Part shown: piece by piece, positions 12,365 to 23,860 of the stretch
How the letters are laid out: every line of letters starts with the position of its first letter
Position numbering within the stretch: position 1 is the first letter of the stretch
NCBI GenBank assembly: GCA_950295325.1
Contig: OX485803.1
Location: 71,997,554-72,061,553 of the forward strand
Source: Polytrichum commune
Lineage: Eukaryota > Streptophyta > Polytrichopsida > Polytrichales > Polytrichaceae
Length of the DNA stretch: 64,000 bases
Direction: 5' to 3'
The notes under the pieces: model-generated
What the model was told of the DNA's origin: nothing
Database searches by the model: none
The model's input: only the letters and a program-made list of their open reading frames with translations
Translations under genes and position numbers: made by a program

Positions 12365-12730
12365 CACTAGTAGAAGACTATGCCAAATGACTGCATATTT
12401 GTTTTTTTGGGTTTAGCGACAGAAATTTTAGGAATTTGGGGGTGTGAAATATATGGTTGTAAAGGTCTTTAATATACTATCTTAGTTATTAATACGATAA
12501 ATGTGATGGAAGCCACCTCTAGAAAACTTGCATTTTGGTTGAGGTTTGAAGGCATGATTACATGACTGAATTTGGGGACTCTCTTATTCCATGAAAGTGG
12601 CGCTGACCGTTAACTTGACCATTGGAGCATAAAGTTCATTGGTTATGGTGGCTTTAGGGGGTTTTCATGTCCGTCACTAATCCATTAGATTTTAGATAAT
12701 AATGGGTTAGATGTATTTTAATGAAGATTA
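12365..12730. mobile_element. CACTA element end fragment (copy 1)
   Basis: Begins CACTAGTAGAAGAC, a typical plant CACTA (En/Spm) terminus. It shares scattered blocks with the fragment at 21463 (actatgcc, atgactgca, tttagcga, and gctgacc...ccattggag further in). It lacks about 60 bp present near the start of the other copy. There is no matching right end and no coding sequence. Confidence 0.5.
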
Positions 12731-12812
12731 CAAAAACAATCAACCAACCACATTTTAGTTACTCATTGTTGAAGTTAAGGCATTATGTTGCTTGTAGTCC
12801 TAGAATTGTGAT

Positions 12813-13568
12813 TGTTAGAGGTAGAAAAATAAATAAGGTTTGAATAAACCCATATGGTTTGTGGGAAGTGGAAGTTGAGATATCCCATATGCGTTGTATG
12901 AACCAAGGAGGAAAAATGCATTAAAGAGCAACATAAGGTGTGGAGGCGATCATCTCACTCCAAGCATTGTTCATATGCCCTTGTGTATGTGTATTTGCTT
13001 GTACGATTTGATCTTTAGTTTTATTGTGCTTCAATAGGTTATAAGCCCACTCACACGAGTTCTAGAGTTAGAGATTGATTGGTAGTTGAGTGTTTTTAGT
13101 GTTTGAAGGAGCCTTTGGGATGCTTTGCGTTGGAGGTGTATTGGTGCACGTTTGGCGCATCAGTTGATGCTTGGAGGTTTTGGAGCATTGTAAGTGTACA
13201 AATGCACATTTGGAAGTTATAAGTGTTGATTTGAGTGTTGTAATTTCAATGCAATTGAGTAGTGATTTGAGTTGGTTGAGAGTAAAAATGCACATTTGAG
13301 TTGAAGAGGACTTAATTTTGAGTGGTTTGAGGGTGTAAATATAAATTTTAGTTGTAAAGGGCATTAATTTGAGTGGTTTGAGTATGCAAGTACATATTAG
13401 AGTTGAAGAGGGTTTGATTTCAAGGTTTAAATATACATTTGAGAACAAAATGCCTAATTTGATTGGATTGAAGTGCAAGGGCACATTTGAGAGCAAATCT
13501 CTCATTTGAGTGGATTGAGGTGCAAACCATTGAATGATTAGAGATTATATCCCCAATCTTTGATTGTA
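12813..13568 (+). repeat. 5' LTR of the right copia copy
   Basis: Starts TGTTAGAGG and ends a few bases before a primer-binding site TGGTATCA (13572-13579), the complement of the initiator-Met tRNA 3' end used by most plant copia elements. It is the inverted counterpart of the LTR at 7383-11436; both contain 'gaataaacccatatggtttgtggga' type blocks. The TG start is clear. The exact 3' end is eroded (reads ttgtaaa). Confidence 0.7.
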
Positions 13569-15390
13569 AAATGGTATCACTTGAGGGTGAGGGTACTAGA
13601 GTCATTGACAAGTTGAATGAGAGAAATTTAATCTTTGGAAGTTGAAATTGGATATGAGGTTGATTTTTGTGGATCTTCAGGGCATAATGAACAAATCCAA
13701 GGGAGCTCATTTTCCAACTTTAATTTCAAAGCAAAGAAAAAAACACCAATGGTAAAAGTAATGTTCATCATTGTACTTTACTTAGAGGACAATCAACTTG
13801 CGCACATCAAAAGTTGTAAAGAACTAGTGGAAGCATGAAAATTTCTTTGCAATATTTATGAGATGAAAAACTTGTCCAATATTTTTAACGTTCATTCCAA
13901 GTTTTTTATGTGCAAGATACAAGAAGGTGATTACTTGTTGGACCACATCAACAAGAACAAGACATTTGCGAATTGGCTTGTTTGCTTGTACCCGTGACAA
14001 ATGAAGATATTGTTATGACTTTGCTTGACAGTTTGTCACCATCGTCCGAACACTTTATCATTATTTTGAAATTGATGATGAGAAGGAGATGCCTAGGAAG
14101 TATGTAACGGCACATTTGATGCACGAGATATCCAAAAGGAAAAAGAAAGAATCTCAATGTGATGGTGTTGTAATGATGTTGAGTAAAAACAAAAGGGGCA
14201 ATCCATCTTTATGCAAAGACATCAAGATGTGCTTCTATTATTGCAAACATGACCACATTGTACTTTTTTTGTTACAAGACAAAGAATAAGGATAGAGATA
14301 ATGCAAATAACACCAAGAAGATCATGATCATGTATTTGCAACAAATTATGAAACTCATTCGTGTAAGTAGATCATAGATTTGGGTGAAAAAAGTACATGA
14401 CTTCTTATAGGATTGCATGTGACATATATGAGATAATTGTTCTATTTAATATTCAATTGGATGATGATAGTGATGTGAAAGCTATCAAAATGGAATATAT
14501 TGTTAAAATGGTGCTAGTGAAAGGCCAAACCAAAAAGATTTGTATCAAAGATGTCCTTCATGTGCCCAAGTTGCAAGTAAATTTACTCTTGTTGAATAAC
14601 TTTTTTGTCGAACGGATTGAAAGTACAAGTCAATTTAAATGACTACATTGTGAGAGCTCCCGATGACAATGTTGTTGCAATAGTGCTATGTGAAGGCAAT
14701 TTGTACCAAGTTAACTTCATTAAGGTTCATATAGCGGATGCAGCCAATTTGATACAATTATGAAAGAAAGAGGGTGCATTCGAACTTTGACATCGTTAGT
14801 TTGGACATTTGAATTGAAGAATGTTTATGCACTTCAAAGCATGATGAATGACATGAACCTTAGTAAAAAAAAAAAAAAAAAAAAGCGATCTCATATTGAT
14901 CTATGAAGTATGCATTGATGGTAAAAAACATAAAACAACATTTTCCAATGATGAGTGGAGGCGAGTAAGTAAGCCTTTGGAGATTGTGCATTTGAACATT
15001 TATGACCCTATGAGGATGATATCTAGAACATACTCAAACAAGATATTTTGTTAACTTCATCAACAATTTTTCGAGGAAGGTATCGGTGAACATGTTGAAG
15101 TCTAAAGAAGAGTACTTGTAGAAGTTTGAGGCCCTTATAGAAACAAATTCTAAGGCATTTTGGTTTGATAATAGCAGTGAGTTCATTTCAGAGAATTTTG
15201 GCATTTCTTGCAGGAATATGATATTGAAGCAAAAATATGTACCTTGTATAAGCCTCAACAAAATGGAGTGCTGGAGTGTGCAAATTGCTCCATCGTAGAG
15301 ATAGCAAGGAACATGCTCCATTTTCAAAAGCTCGTAATCGGTGTGCAATAAGAGCCTTGCCATCCATTGTACATGGCGAAGGTGGCATAG
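13569..15390 (+). pseudogene. Ty1/copia gag-pol remnant: Gag, protease, partial integrase
   Basis: Order and motifs fit a copia polyprotein. After the primer site comes Gag-like KLNERN and WKLDMR, then LDHINKN and VTNEDIVMTLLDSL. A decayed zinc-knuckle region follows near 14230. The protease/tail motif KDVLHVPKLQVNLL lies near 14550. The GAG-pre-integrase signature reads HR*FGHLN near 14790. The integrase core lies at 15000-15330, with WFDNSSEF, KPQQNGVLE and IARNMLHFQKL in alternating frames. Many stops and frameshifts are present. The sequence breaks off at about 15390 inside the integrase, so reverse transcriptase, RNase H and the 3' LTR are absent. The mechanism is clear, but nothing here is functional. 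Confidence 0.8.
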
Positions 15391-17260
15391 GGGTTTAGCA
15401 CTCAACTTCGGCACTTGAACAAGGCATTAACCAGGCATTGCGGGGCTTCAACCAAGAATTTCGGCACTAAACATCGGCACTCTAAATTCAACTTCGGTGG
15501 TTAGCTTCGGCCCTCTTTGACTCTCCACTGGGAAACTTCGGTATGTATTTGTGGAATTCCGCATATGTGAGAAGGTTTAGGAATTCATCGTGAGAAGCTT
15601 TAGTTGACAGAAGGATCAATACGAACCGAATGTTGCCGATATGACTTTGATTCAAATTTCTTAAATGCATTCGGGATGCTGCAGTGCCCATACCTTCTGT
15701 AAATATCTTGACAAACTGCTTGTGTAAGATCGGAAACTTGGGCAGAAACAAGGCAGGGGAATCACTTTGTTCATGTTTGAGATTTTTGAGGAGAGCGTTG
15801 CTTCTCTTCTGTGCTACAGTGGACATCACATTCAACTGCACTTGTCATGTGAAGATGAACTGCCCCGAATGTGTGACTTTTATCTTGACTAGCCGTTTAA
15901 TCACAGTCCTCGCATATCGTGTGAAATTGAGCCAGTTATGACATCTTTCTGAGTTTCAGGTTAACTAAAAAATTCAGTGACTGAGGTTGCTCAGGTCATT
16001 GTGGCACTTGGTTCTGGTAATTTTGGCCAAGAACCATTTTAAGAGGTGTTATTGCTGTGCTTGTATTTGTTTTGGGTCTCCGAGGATGAACTTCGCTCTC
16101 CATTCTTGAGCTCCATTTCTTCGCACGTCTAATTGCACCAAGAAAGCTAACAGAAACTCTGCTCCCCTAAAACATCCCTCATCTTTTAAGTTACAGTTAT
16201 ATTTTTGTGTGGCCAGTTATCGAGAGAAGAAACAGATGGGGCCACATAAAATTGATGCAGCCTGTGGCAATTCTAAGTTCTTGCCGTGATGAAACTGTGC
16301 TTTCAACTTTGCCTTGGAGACCAACCAGAGCTGGGTACTGTAGTTTCTCTTATCAGTTGGAGTTCATTAGTTAACACTGGTATAACTTGGATTGAATGCT
16401 ACAGACCTGCTTCTTGAAGTTGAATATTGAAACGACGAGGTTAGGTAATCCAAGAAATCCTTCGGGTATAATCTGGACATGCCAATCCTGACGCGGTATA
16501 TCCTGATTCATGTATCCTCACTGTGCATCTTGTTTGCAGATTTTTTGACTTCTTGACCATCGTAGACAAAAACTTGTGCCTGTTAAGGATTTTTGTTTCC
16601 TGTCAACAGTGAGGAATTGCTTTTCTCTTTTACCCCTCATCTTGCTTTCTGTGCGAGACAATCAAACAGCACGTCTCTTGTCATGTCTGAAATGTGATAG
16701 TCGCGCTCCACATTTGGTAGGGACTAGTTCAAAACAACAAAAAATCTGTTGATTCTAGCAAGCTCAATTGGCTTGTAGAAACTCAACACCAGGTCTGATG
16801 ATGTTTGCTTTTCTTCTTCTCTCTGAATGGACATTGAGGTTGCCATAGCTGGATTTGTCTTTCTGGTTTGTGCTGTCTGATTTGTCTGCTTCTCTCTTCT
16901 GTCGACATTTGTGGAATTCTGTAGATGTTTGGGTTGGTTTAGGACTTCTGAGTGGCAGTAGTATGGTGAAACATTATCTCATATGCATGTTCAGACCCTG
17001 GTATATTGCTTCACTTATTGATTGAGTGCTCGAGCCGGTACAAAACTTGAAACTTGGCAGTTGCTGATTCTCATGCCCAAGTTGATGTTCCTAAGAGTAA
17101 TGTTCATTCTCACCAACTGGAATTTCTGTCTCCACGTGTTTTACGAGTAATGATGATGTCTGCATGTAGTTTGCTCATGTTTCTAATCATGCTTCGTAGT
17201 GCAGGTGAGGAATTTGTGGTGGGGCTAACTCCATCGGCATTTAACAGATAATGATTCTTC
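15391..17260. other. Unassigned region with a gene-like texture
   Basis: Less AT-biased than its surroundings, with T-rich tracts followed by AG and short open frames broken by stops, as in an intron-rich gene or an untranslated region. The words ttcggcac/cttcgg recur at 15400-15540. Two stretches starting 'atttgtggaatt' (about 15550 and 16908) look related. No protein domain is recognised in any frame, so I assign no product. It abuts the truncated copia integrase directly. Confidence 0.35.
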
Positions 17261-17499
17261 GTCGAAACTAATTAGCGTGACTCCCTCTGTAGCATGACTC
17301 TACTTTAGCAATTGTACTTTGCAACCTTGTATATGGAAAGTTGTGAGGTCTGTCGATGAAGCAGTTGCTCCGTTTTTGGAGTATGACTTCCTTTTCATGT
17401 GCAAAGACATTGATACCGACAACTCTTATCATTGACAATCCAATTGTTGTCGAAGATGGCATTTCAAAGGGCTTGTACACCGGATGAGTTTAGGGGCTT

Positions 17500-18310
17500 C
17501 ATTTGTTAGTGATTTTTAATGATGAAGCATTTGAGTATTTCTTTGGGACCTACCCCACCATTGCGTTGTTCTATGTAGCACTTTGCTCCGATCTTGAATT
17601 GCGGATGGGTGCAAGCATGGTAAAGTGGACCAAAAAAATGCTTCAACATACTAAAACCATCATTTTTTTGGTCAAAGGCCTAAAAGTAGTAGCATAGCGT
17701 TGTTTGAATTGGATTTCTTTTCATGATGACCTTTGTTTTTATGTTGAATACTCAAATGTAGAAGATCAAGTTGAGATCTTCAATACTTATCATTAAAAGT
17801 GATGCTCAAAAGCAAATAATTGAGTTTGGTTTTGGACGTAGATTTCATGACCTTAACTATTTTGAAGTTGGATTTAAAAAATATATATTATTATTGTTAT
17901 TTTTGGTTTGTATTCCTTGAATTCATTATCTACTTGAGGGTATCATCAAAAAACTATGGAAAATCATCAACTAAATGTAATTTTATCGTACTTTTAAACA
18001 AATTTTAAACAGTCACTTGTTTAATATCACCTACTTGCACACCACTTGTATCATCTTCTAAAATATGTAGACTTTTCTTGGATTTTTTTATCATCAGAAC
18101 TTTCTTGGTTTTGTAGATTAGTATGTTTTTAAGATGTCTATGATTTTGTTCTTCACAAAATTCAAAGTTAATGTATAGTTTTGAATCACTTTCACTGAAC
18201 ACTAGGCATGGATCCCGAGTTGTCCACTCTACCATGCTTGCACATCCATGATTTACAATGAAGGTGCAAAGGGTGGCGCATGTTAAGATTCGTCTTTGAA
18301 GATGATGCAA
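17500..18310. repeat. Diverged inverted repeat with protein-like content
   Basis: The block around 17577-17632 (including gtgcaagcatggtaaagtgg) recurs inverted at about 18208-18262. Translated, the arms read LELRMGASMVKWT and FIVNHGCASMVEWT, so the similarity may reflect a shared coding ancestor. I do not recognise the family. The intervening sequence is AT-rich and has no gene. Confidence 0.4.
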
Positions 18311-18599
18311 TAAAGCTTATTTAGGATTGCAAATGTTGTAATTTGCTTATGCAATAACGTTGTCCATGGGCCAAAATATTATTACACGCATCCTCGTCCT
18401 ATAATTGTGAATCATGGAAATTGTCATTTGAAGTTGTTATGTTTCACAATCATGATTGTGCTTATAAATTGTTGGAGTTCATCTGATACAAAATTATTTA
18501 TTTTTGCTTTCTTCCAAGGGTACTCCATGCGTGGGGCTAAATTGTATTACAATTAGTCAATTGCTTATGGGAGAGTATTGTAACGACAACATAGAACTT

Positions 18600-19143
18600 G
18601 CCTAATGAGGACGCACATGTTGTTCGGTTGTATGTGCAAACTAAGGATGACCGAGTCGTGAATGGCATTGGCGAATTCGACGATAACGATTGTCAAAGTT
18701 ATTCGAACAAATAGTGTGAATGAAGATCATGATTTTGAAATTATGGGTACCTCTCATGAGAAAGATGTGGCGGCCAATCCGGAGACATAAGCATTCAAGA
18801 AGGCCAAGAGAGCCAAAGGCTTTTTGGGTTGTGCTTTCAACTATCATTTTGAAAAATAGTCCTATGGTCGATTGAACGCCGCGCAACTCGTTCCCAAGTC
18901 TGTGGCCTCTCGTGTATAAAGATTATCTACTCAAACTTTCAAAATGCTCTTTTACTCAAGATACTTCAAAAGAAAAACTTTGTGATTCAATGAATGAAAT
19001 CAAGACTAGAAAGTCAAATGATGACAACTCCGAGAAAGCATACTTCCAAGATGATGAGTTGCTCAAACGGTTTCGAACGACCAATCGCCATGCCACCGGG
19101 AACATTATGAAAAAGAGACAAAACATTATTGGTAGATGCTTTA
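18600..19143 (+). pseudogene. Unidentified decayed coding fragment, cut by a solo LTR
   Basis: Short frames with ordinary codon texture: AFKKAKRAKGFLGCAFNYHF near 18790, then DELLKRFRTTNRHATGN ... IIGRCFRR up to 19143. The solo LTR 19149-20315 follows directly. After it, at 20316-20560, Pro/Thr-rich coding-like sequence continues (PTITTPSMELAP). No domain is recognised and several stops are present. It is probably an old transposon or gene fragment into which the LTR element jumped. Confidence 0.35.
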
Positions 19144-19148
19144 GGAGG

Positions 19149-20315
19149 TATGAGCCCAAAATGAGTGCTCATATTTGTTTTATGTTTAGGATCTATTTAG
19201 AATTGCAATTGGAGTGTTATTGAAACAATCAAAAGTATAAAAAGAGTGAGGCTTGGTGTGGATTTATGTTTAGGCCTTAAGCCTATCTTGTGTAGTCAAT
19301 TAGAGGTTTAGTGGAATTAGGGAGTGTTTTGATTAGAGGAGTAGTGTTTGATGAGGCAAGAGGAAGAGCCTTTGATTTAATTGTTTGAATTAGAGCGTGT
19401 TCTTGTTGGTTTAGGGGGTGAGGAGTTAGTGAGTAGGATAAGGTCTTACTAAGTAGGAAAAGGTTAGAGAGTTCGTGGTTGTGGGGTGCCCTCCCTCCCT
19501 CCTTCCTTCCTCTTCTCTTCATTCTCTCCTCTCCCTCTCCTCTTACTCTCGCTCTCCTCTAGAACTTCTTGAGCTCTTAGGACTAGGAAAAAAGGTGTGA
19601 ATTAGGTGAGGATGTGTTAGAGAATTAGTGAAGTTAATTAGTGGAATTAGTTAGGGCTTAGTGTGATTAGCTAGTAAAGTGTGAATTAGCTCAAGGGTGC
19701 TGGTTCGGCAGCTAGTTAGTGTTGGTTCTACAGCTAAGCAACTGGGACTACTGTATTTGGAGCTGAAGCTAAGCAGCGGGGCTACGGTATTTGGGGCTGA
19801 ATGTAAGCAGCTGGGACTACGGTATTTGGGGCTAAATGTAAGCAGCTGGGACTACGGTATTTGGGACTGAATGTAAGCAGCTAGGCCTACTGTATTAGGG
19901 GTTGAATGTAAGCAAATGTCTAAGGCATTGAGACTACAATGGTATGAAGGGAGGAGGAGCCTAAGAGTGGGATATTAGATTATGTTGTAGTTAGTTAATA
20001 GGGATATCACCTAATGCTAATTAGGTAATTAGCCATTAGCAAGTTAGTTAACCACAAGGCATTATAAGGTGATATTAGGGGTTGGACTTGTAGTTGAGTT
20101 GTTTGGATTGTAATCAAGCACGTTAAGGGTGCCATGATAGGGAAGAGTGTTTCTTAACACTTGTAATCTTGTTATGGAATAAATTGGGTGTACGGATTGA
20201 TGAGAAATGTGGTGAGTTTTCACGAAGTTGGTAAGAGGGAGTTATGTGAAACGAATGTGATATCCATTCCCACACCCGGACTAGGACGCTTAAGGGTGTG
20301 TGGTTTGGCCTCACA
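19149..20315 (-). mobile_element. Solo LTR, family L, copy 1
   Basis: Both edges carry the same 5-bp duplication GGAGG (19144-19148 and 20316-20320). Read on the minus strand it starts TGTGAGGCCAAACC and ends GGGCTCATA. These ends are the same as in the copies at 34943-36639 (TGTCAG ... GGGCTCATA) and 60736-62517 (TGTCAA ... GGGCTCACA). Shared internal landmarks include 'cacccttaagcgtcctagtccggg' type sequence just inside the start. No internal retroelement genes are present, so this is the product of LTR-LTR recombination. Confidence 0.8.
19735..19917. repeat. 38-bp tandem repeat inside a solo LTR
   Basis: About five units of the type 'ctacggtatttggggctgaa' + 'tgtaagcagctggga'. They are nearly identical in the middle and decay at both edges. 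The other two LTR copies lack this array, so it expanded after this copy inserted. Confidence 0.75.
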
Positions 20316-20934
20316 GGAGGTCACCACCTTATTCTTCCACCCTCATTGTTGCATCAATACCCGTGGCATCCCGACACTCCATCAACACCCGCTACACCTA
20401 CAATCACGACTCCGTCAATGGAATTGGCTCCATGTAGGGTTACACAATCCATCGAGCGACCTCCAACCAATAGTAAGATGTTTCTTAATCAAAGCAAGGT
20501 CATGTATATGTTGTGTCGCCAAGGTGTTGGAATCCAATACTAAAAAACAACTTATTGTTTGCAAGGCTTGCGACCATTAAGATGGCCAATTTGAAAATAA
20601 AGGTTTAGGAATGAACAAGTACCTGGTTACATGGAAGTAATGCTCTTATTGTATGTAATCAATATTAATGTTCAGTGTGATAAAATGAATGTTATAATGA
20701 TTAAGTAGAATCGATGAATTTGTACCGTAGTCGGGTGAACACTCACAGAAGATAGAATGATCAACACAAGTGCACACAAATTTTAAAAATTCCAAAAGAA
20801 GCTAAAGAAAGTCAATTTTCTTGTGAAATTGGACATCCAACTCAAGAAATTTGATTATAATTCATCACAAAAAAACTAATAATCACCAGCCCAACCATGG
20901 TTTTGAGGAAGATATAATGGTCACCCACAACTTG

Positions 20935-21462
20935 GTGCCTAAAATTCATCTTTAGCCGGTGAAAAAAATTAGTTAGTAATGCACATGTTCAAAAGAGGTG
21001 GTTGTATTTGGGTGGCATCAAAATGGTACACAAGACATTTCCACTTTCATTTAAGACTGTCAATTTCCCACTCAATTTGCATGTGATAACCCGCATGTAT
21101 TTTGTTGTAGATTGTAATCGCTAAGTCATGTGCATCTGGAGGTTGCTCATGTGTGTCAAGTCTTCTTATTATGAACATAGACTCCCCCAAATATCCAGGA
21201 TTACTGAGAAGATACTCAAAGTACTTATTAAAATGAATGAAATGTTGACACCAATTATTTAAGAGTTGAGAATGGCGTAAAATAATAACTTTCTGGTATG
21301 ATATGGAAAACCCCAAATTGACATGTAAAAAAAGGCCTTCGTATGAAACCGTGTTGTTCATGCAATTTTTTTTTTTCCGGCCGTTGAACTACTTGTCATG
21401 GTCTGGGTTCATATATGGACATCAAACTCTCACCAATGTGTCATCGATGCGTCTGATGCACC
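20935..21462 (-). pseudogene. PIF/Harbinger transposase, C-terminal catalytic fragment
   Basis: Minus-strand reading shows the conserved order of DDE_4-type transposases: RRIDDTLV (first Asp region), NGRKK and MNNTVS, then NLGFSISYQKVIILRHSQL (second Asp region, normally GSYHD). It continues with NPGYLGESMFIIRRL, YNKIHAGYHMQIEWEIDSLK (the VERAFG region with the final Glu), and KCLVYHFDAT. There are at least three stops (UAG/UAA) in this frame. The second Asp region reads SYQK, so catalysis is lost in any case. The gene is cut at 21462/21463 by the CACTA end. It is a different copy from the 8797-11154 element. Confidence 0.75.
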
Positions 21463-22330
21463 CACTAGTAGAAAACTATGCCTAAAAAATATTGCAGTCA
21501 AAATCGGTTGCAATTTCTTTGACTAGCATGATTTGCAATTGCTAAATGACTGCAAATTTGTTTTTTTTGGTTTAGCGATTGAAATACCTTTCCAATGGTA
21601 TATTGCACAACCCCAAATTCCTAAAATTTTAGTTATAGGCACACATATTATTATGCTTCATGAATATGACAAAGTTGCACAATCATTGTTCAGAATTAAA
21701 TTTGGATGGACAACTGAACACTATACGTTCCTCATTTGTTGGTTGTGCATGATAGTGAATACTCACACAAGCACACAAAACTCATCAAATTTTTTAACAA
21801 CGTGTGTTTGGTGGCCCTCATGCTAGCATGAAGATCGCAAATGCCAATGTTTGGATTCACACCTATTTGACCGTTTTCCTCCAATTCGTTGGGGTTGAAA
21901 AACTTATGTGTTGATACACACATTCATCACCATGAAAGTAATTTGAACTTCAAAAATTTAATTCCGCCAATTCTCCATCATCAATATCATCAATATCATC
22001 GCCGTCAACACCTATACCGAAATCTATCCTAACTCTTCTACAAGTAACCCCTAGATTAAATTGTACACAAGAAACGTTATGTGTGAATACATATCTGAAT
22101 TGAAATCCAGTGATTTTTAGACCATATAAATGAATTTCTTTCAAACCTCATGGTTGAAGCCTTTGTTCTCTTATTTACAAAGTTGTTCAGGAGATGTCGT
22201 TCGACCGCTGACCTCTACTAGTTAGCCATTGGAGAATAAAGCCATTCCAATCTCATTTAAACATATGTTGTTTTGGTGTCCATTGTTAGATTCTCATCTA
22301 ATCAAACACCACTCAAATACATGTGTGCAA
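21463..22330. mobile_element. CACTA element end fragment (copy 2)
   Basis: Starts CACTAGTAGAAAACT, exactly at the break in the Harbinger transposase frame, which suggests a CACTA insertion into that gene. It shares blocks with 12365-12730. The rest contains decayed frames on the minus strand (an Asp-rich tract VDGDDIDDIDDGE near 21960-22010) that I cannot assign. No right terminus is found. Confidence 0.45.
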
Positions 22331-22985
22331 ATGATTGATATCTTCAATTTAGCCATGTTTACCTTGTTCAACCTTCATATGAGGCCATGTTTACACTAGT
22401 GATCAGAGTCTGGGGAGTTCTGTAGAGAAAATGGATAATTTCCTAGCTTCTAGGAGGTGGCTCGGATTTTTCAAATTTACCCAGAAGTGGGCCTAGAGAG
22501 TGAAAATTTTATTGGTTGATATCCCCCATATCCTAGTGTATTTAGGCAATTAGCCGACAGTTCTTTTTTCATTTATCCACTTCCTAAATGTCTAAAACAT
22601 GGGCGGTTTTATATTTTGGTGGTGGATGTTTATTCCCTCCCCATTTTTTTCCCTTTAAGTTTCATTGTCATTCATTTCATCTTTTTTTTCAAGTGTTCAG
22701 GGTTAAAGAATGTTGGCATTCACTCTTTAATTTATTTTTCTAAATAATATTCTTAGCAGGAGTTGAACTTGGCAAAGCCCCTACCATCTTAGGGCCAAGG
22801 GTGTAGCCTTCAAAAAATACAAGATCCACAAAGGGTCCAAGTATTTTCCGGAGGTTGGTTAGTATTGAAAGTCATGAAATATGCTAACCATTGCCATTAG
22901 GATCAGTTGCACCAAACAAACAAGATACATCACTCACATTCAGTATATTAGGAGAATTCAAATAAGAAGAGGGATTAGCATACAA
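22331..22985. other. Unassigned, no gene seen
   Basis: AT-rich sequence with T-rich tracts near 22680-22740. No recognised feature. Confidence 0.4.
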
Positions 22986-22989
22986 AAAC

Positions 22990-23860
22990 GGTATTTATTA
23001 TCATTCTTCCAAAGTTGGACAACATCATTGACAATGTCATGTATCCCCTCATTTGGCCTTTCCAAGGCAATTCACAGCACTGCCTTGAGATTCTTATTGC
23101 CCAACATATTTCTAACTTTAGTCTTGATCAAATTCTTCACACTAAAAGCACGCTCACACATTATTGAAGGAACACATTGCACATGAGCTAACTCTGCAAG
23201 AATGAGGAGGTTGGGGTACCGTGCTTGCAAAGCATGATTACAAGCTATCATGCCCCACAAATCCATGAAATTCTTATCCCCCCATTCTGTAGTGCACTGA
23301 AGTTTAAAGGCTAAAAATTCACGCTTACATGTTGCTTGATCCACAAGAAGAGAGAGTTAAAAACTTCCATATGAGTAGTCTACCCCATAATGGCCCAACA
23401 AAATATTCAATTAAGAGATACACCAGTTTTGTAAGCCCACTTGCCCTGAAGGCATAATAGTCGGGTTCAAAATCTTAAAGCAAGAAATCAAGTCATCGTT
23501 AGTAAAGCGTGCATCAAGGGCATAACAAACAATCTATGCAAAAAAAATTTGGAACATCAATGCCTCCTCCAAGTCCATGCCAAACCTAGACCGTATCATC
23601 TAGAAGATGTGAAACATGGATACCCTCACCATAGATTGCAACCTCTTCAAGTATTCACCATTAGGACCTTAATCGAGCAAAATATGATAAACAATGGATT
23701 CATTAAAGACATCAACATTCAAATTATAAGAATCGACAATAAACATTATACAAATTTGAGCTATCTTAGTACGTACAATATTGTTCATAGGTGTAATATC
23801 CATAAACTTTAGCCAAAATTCTTGTGATATCATGGCCAACGAGTGAAATATATTAGCCAA
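22990..23860 (-). pseudogene. hAT transposase C-terminal fragment with hATC dimerisation domain
   Basis: The minus strand reads IVCYALDARFTNDDLISCFKI, then PTIMPSGQ, and after a gap YPNLLILAELAHVQCVPSIMCERAFS (parts), KNLIKTKVRNMLGN and EGIHDIVNDVVQLWKND. The LA...P...CERAFS...K...R.. pattern is the C-terminal hATC dimerisation domain of hAT transposases, closest in feel to the ZNF862-like group. Stops, including a TGA at 23072, interrupt it. The N-terminal BED finger and first catalytic Asp are not present. It is not demonstrably the source of the non-autonomous hAT elements at 25805 and 39846. Confidence 0.7.

Noticed and set aside
13068-13710. Two minus-strand open frames of 145 and 96 codons
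   Set aside because: They read the C/A-rich strand of the copia LTR and the antisense of gag.
15488-15941. Opposite-strand frames of 117 and 85 codons
   Set aside because: Overlapping, unrecognised, and without start or splice support.
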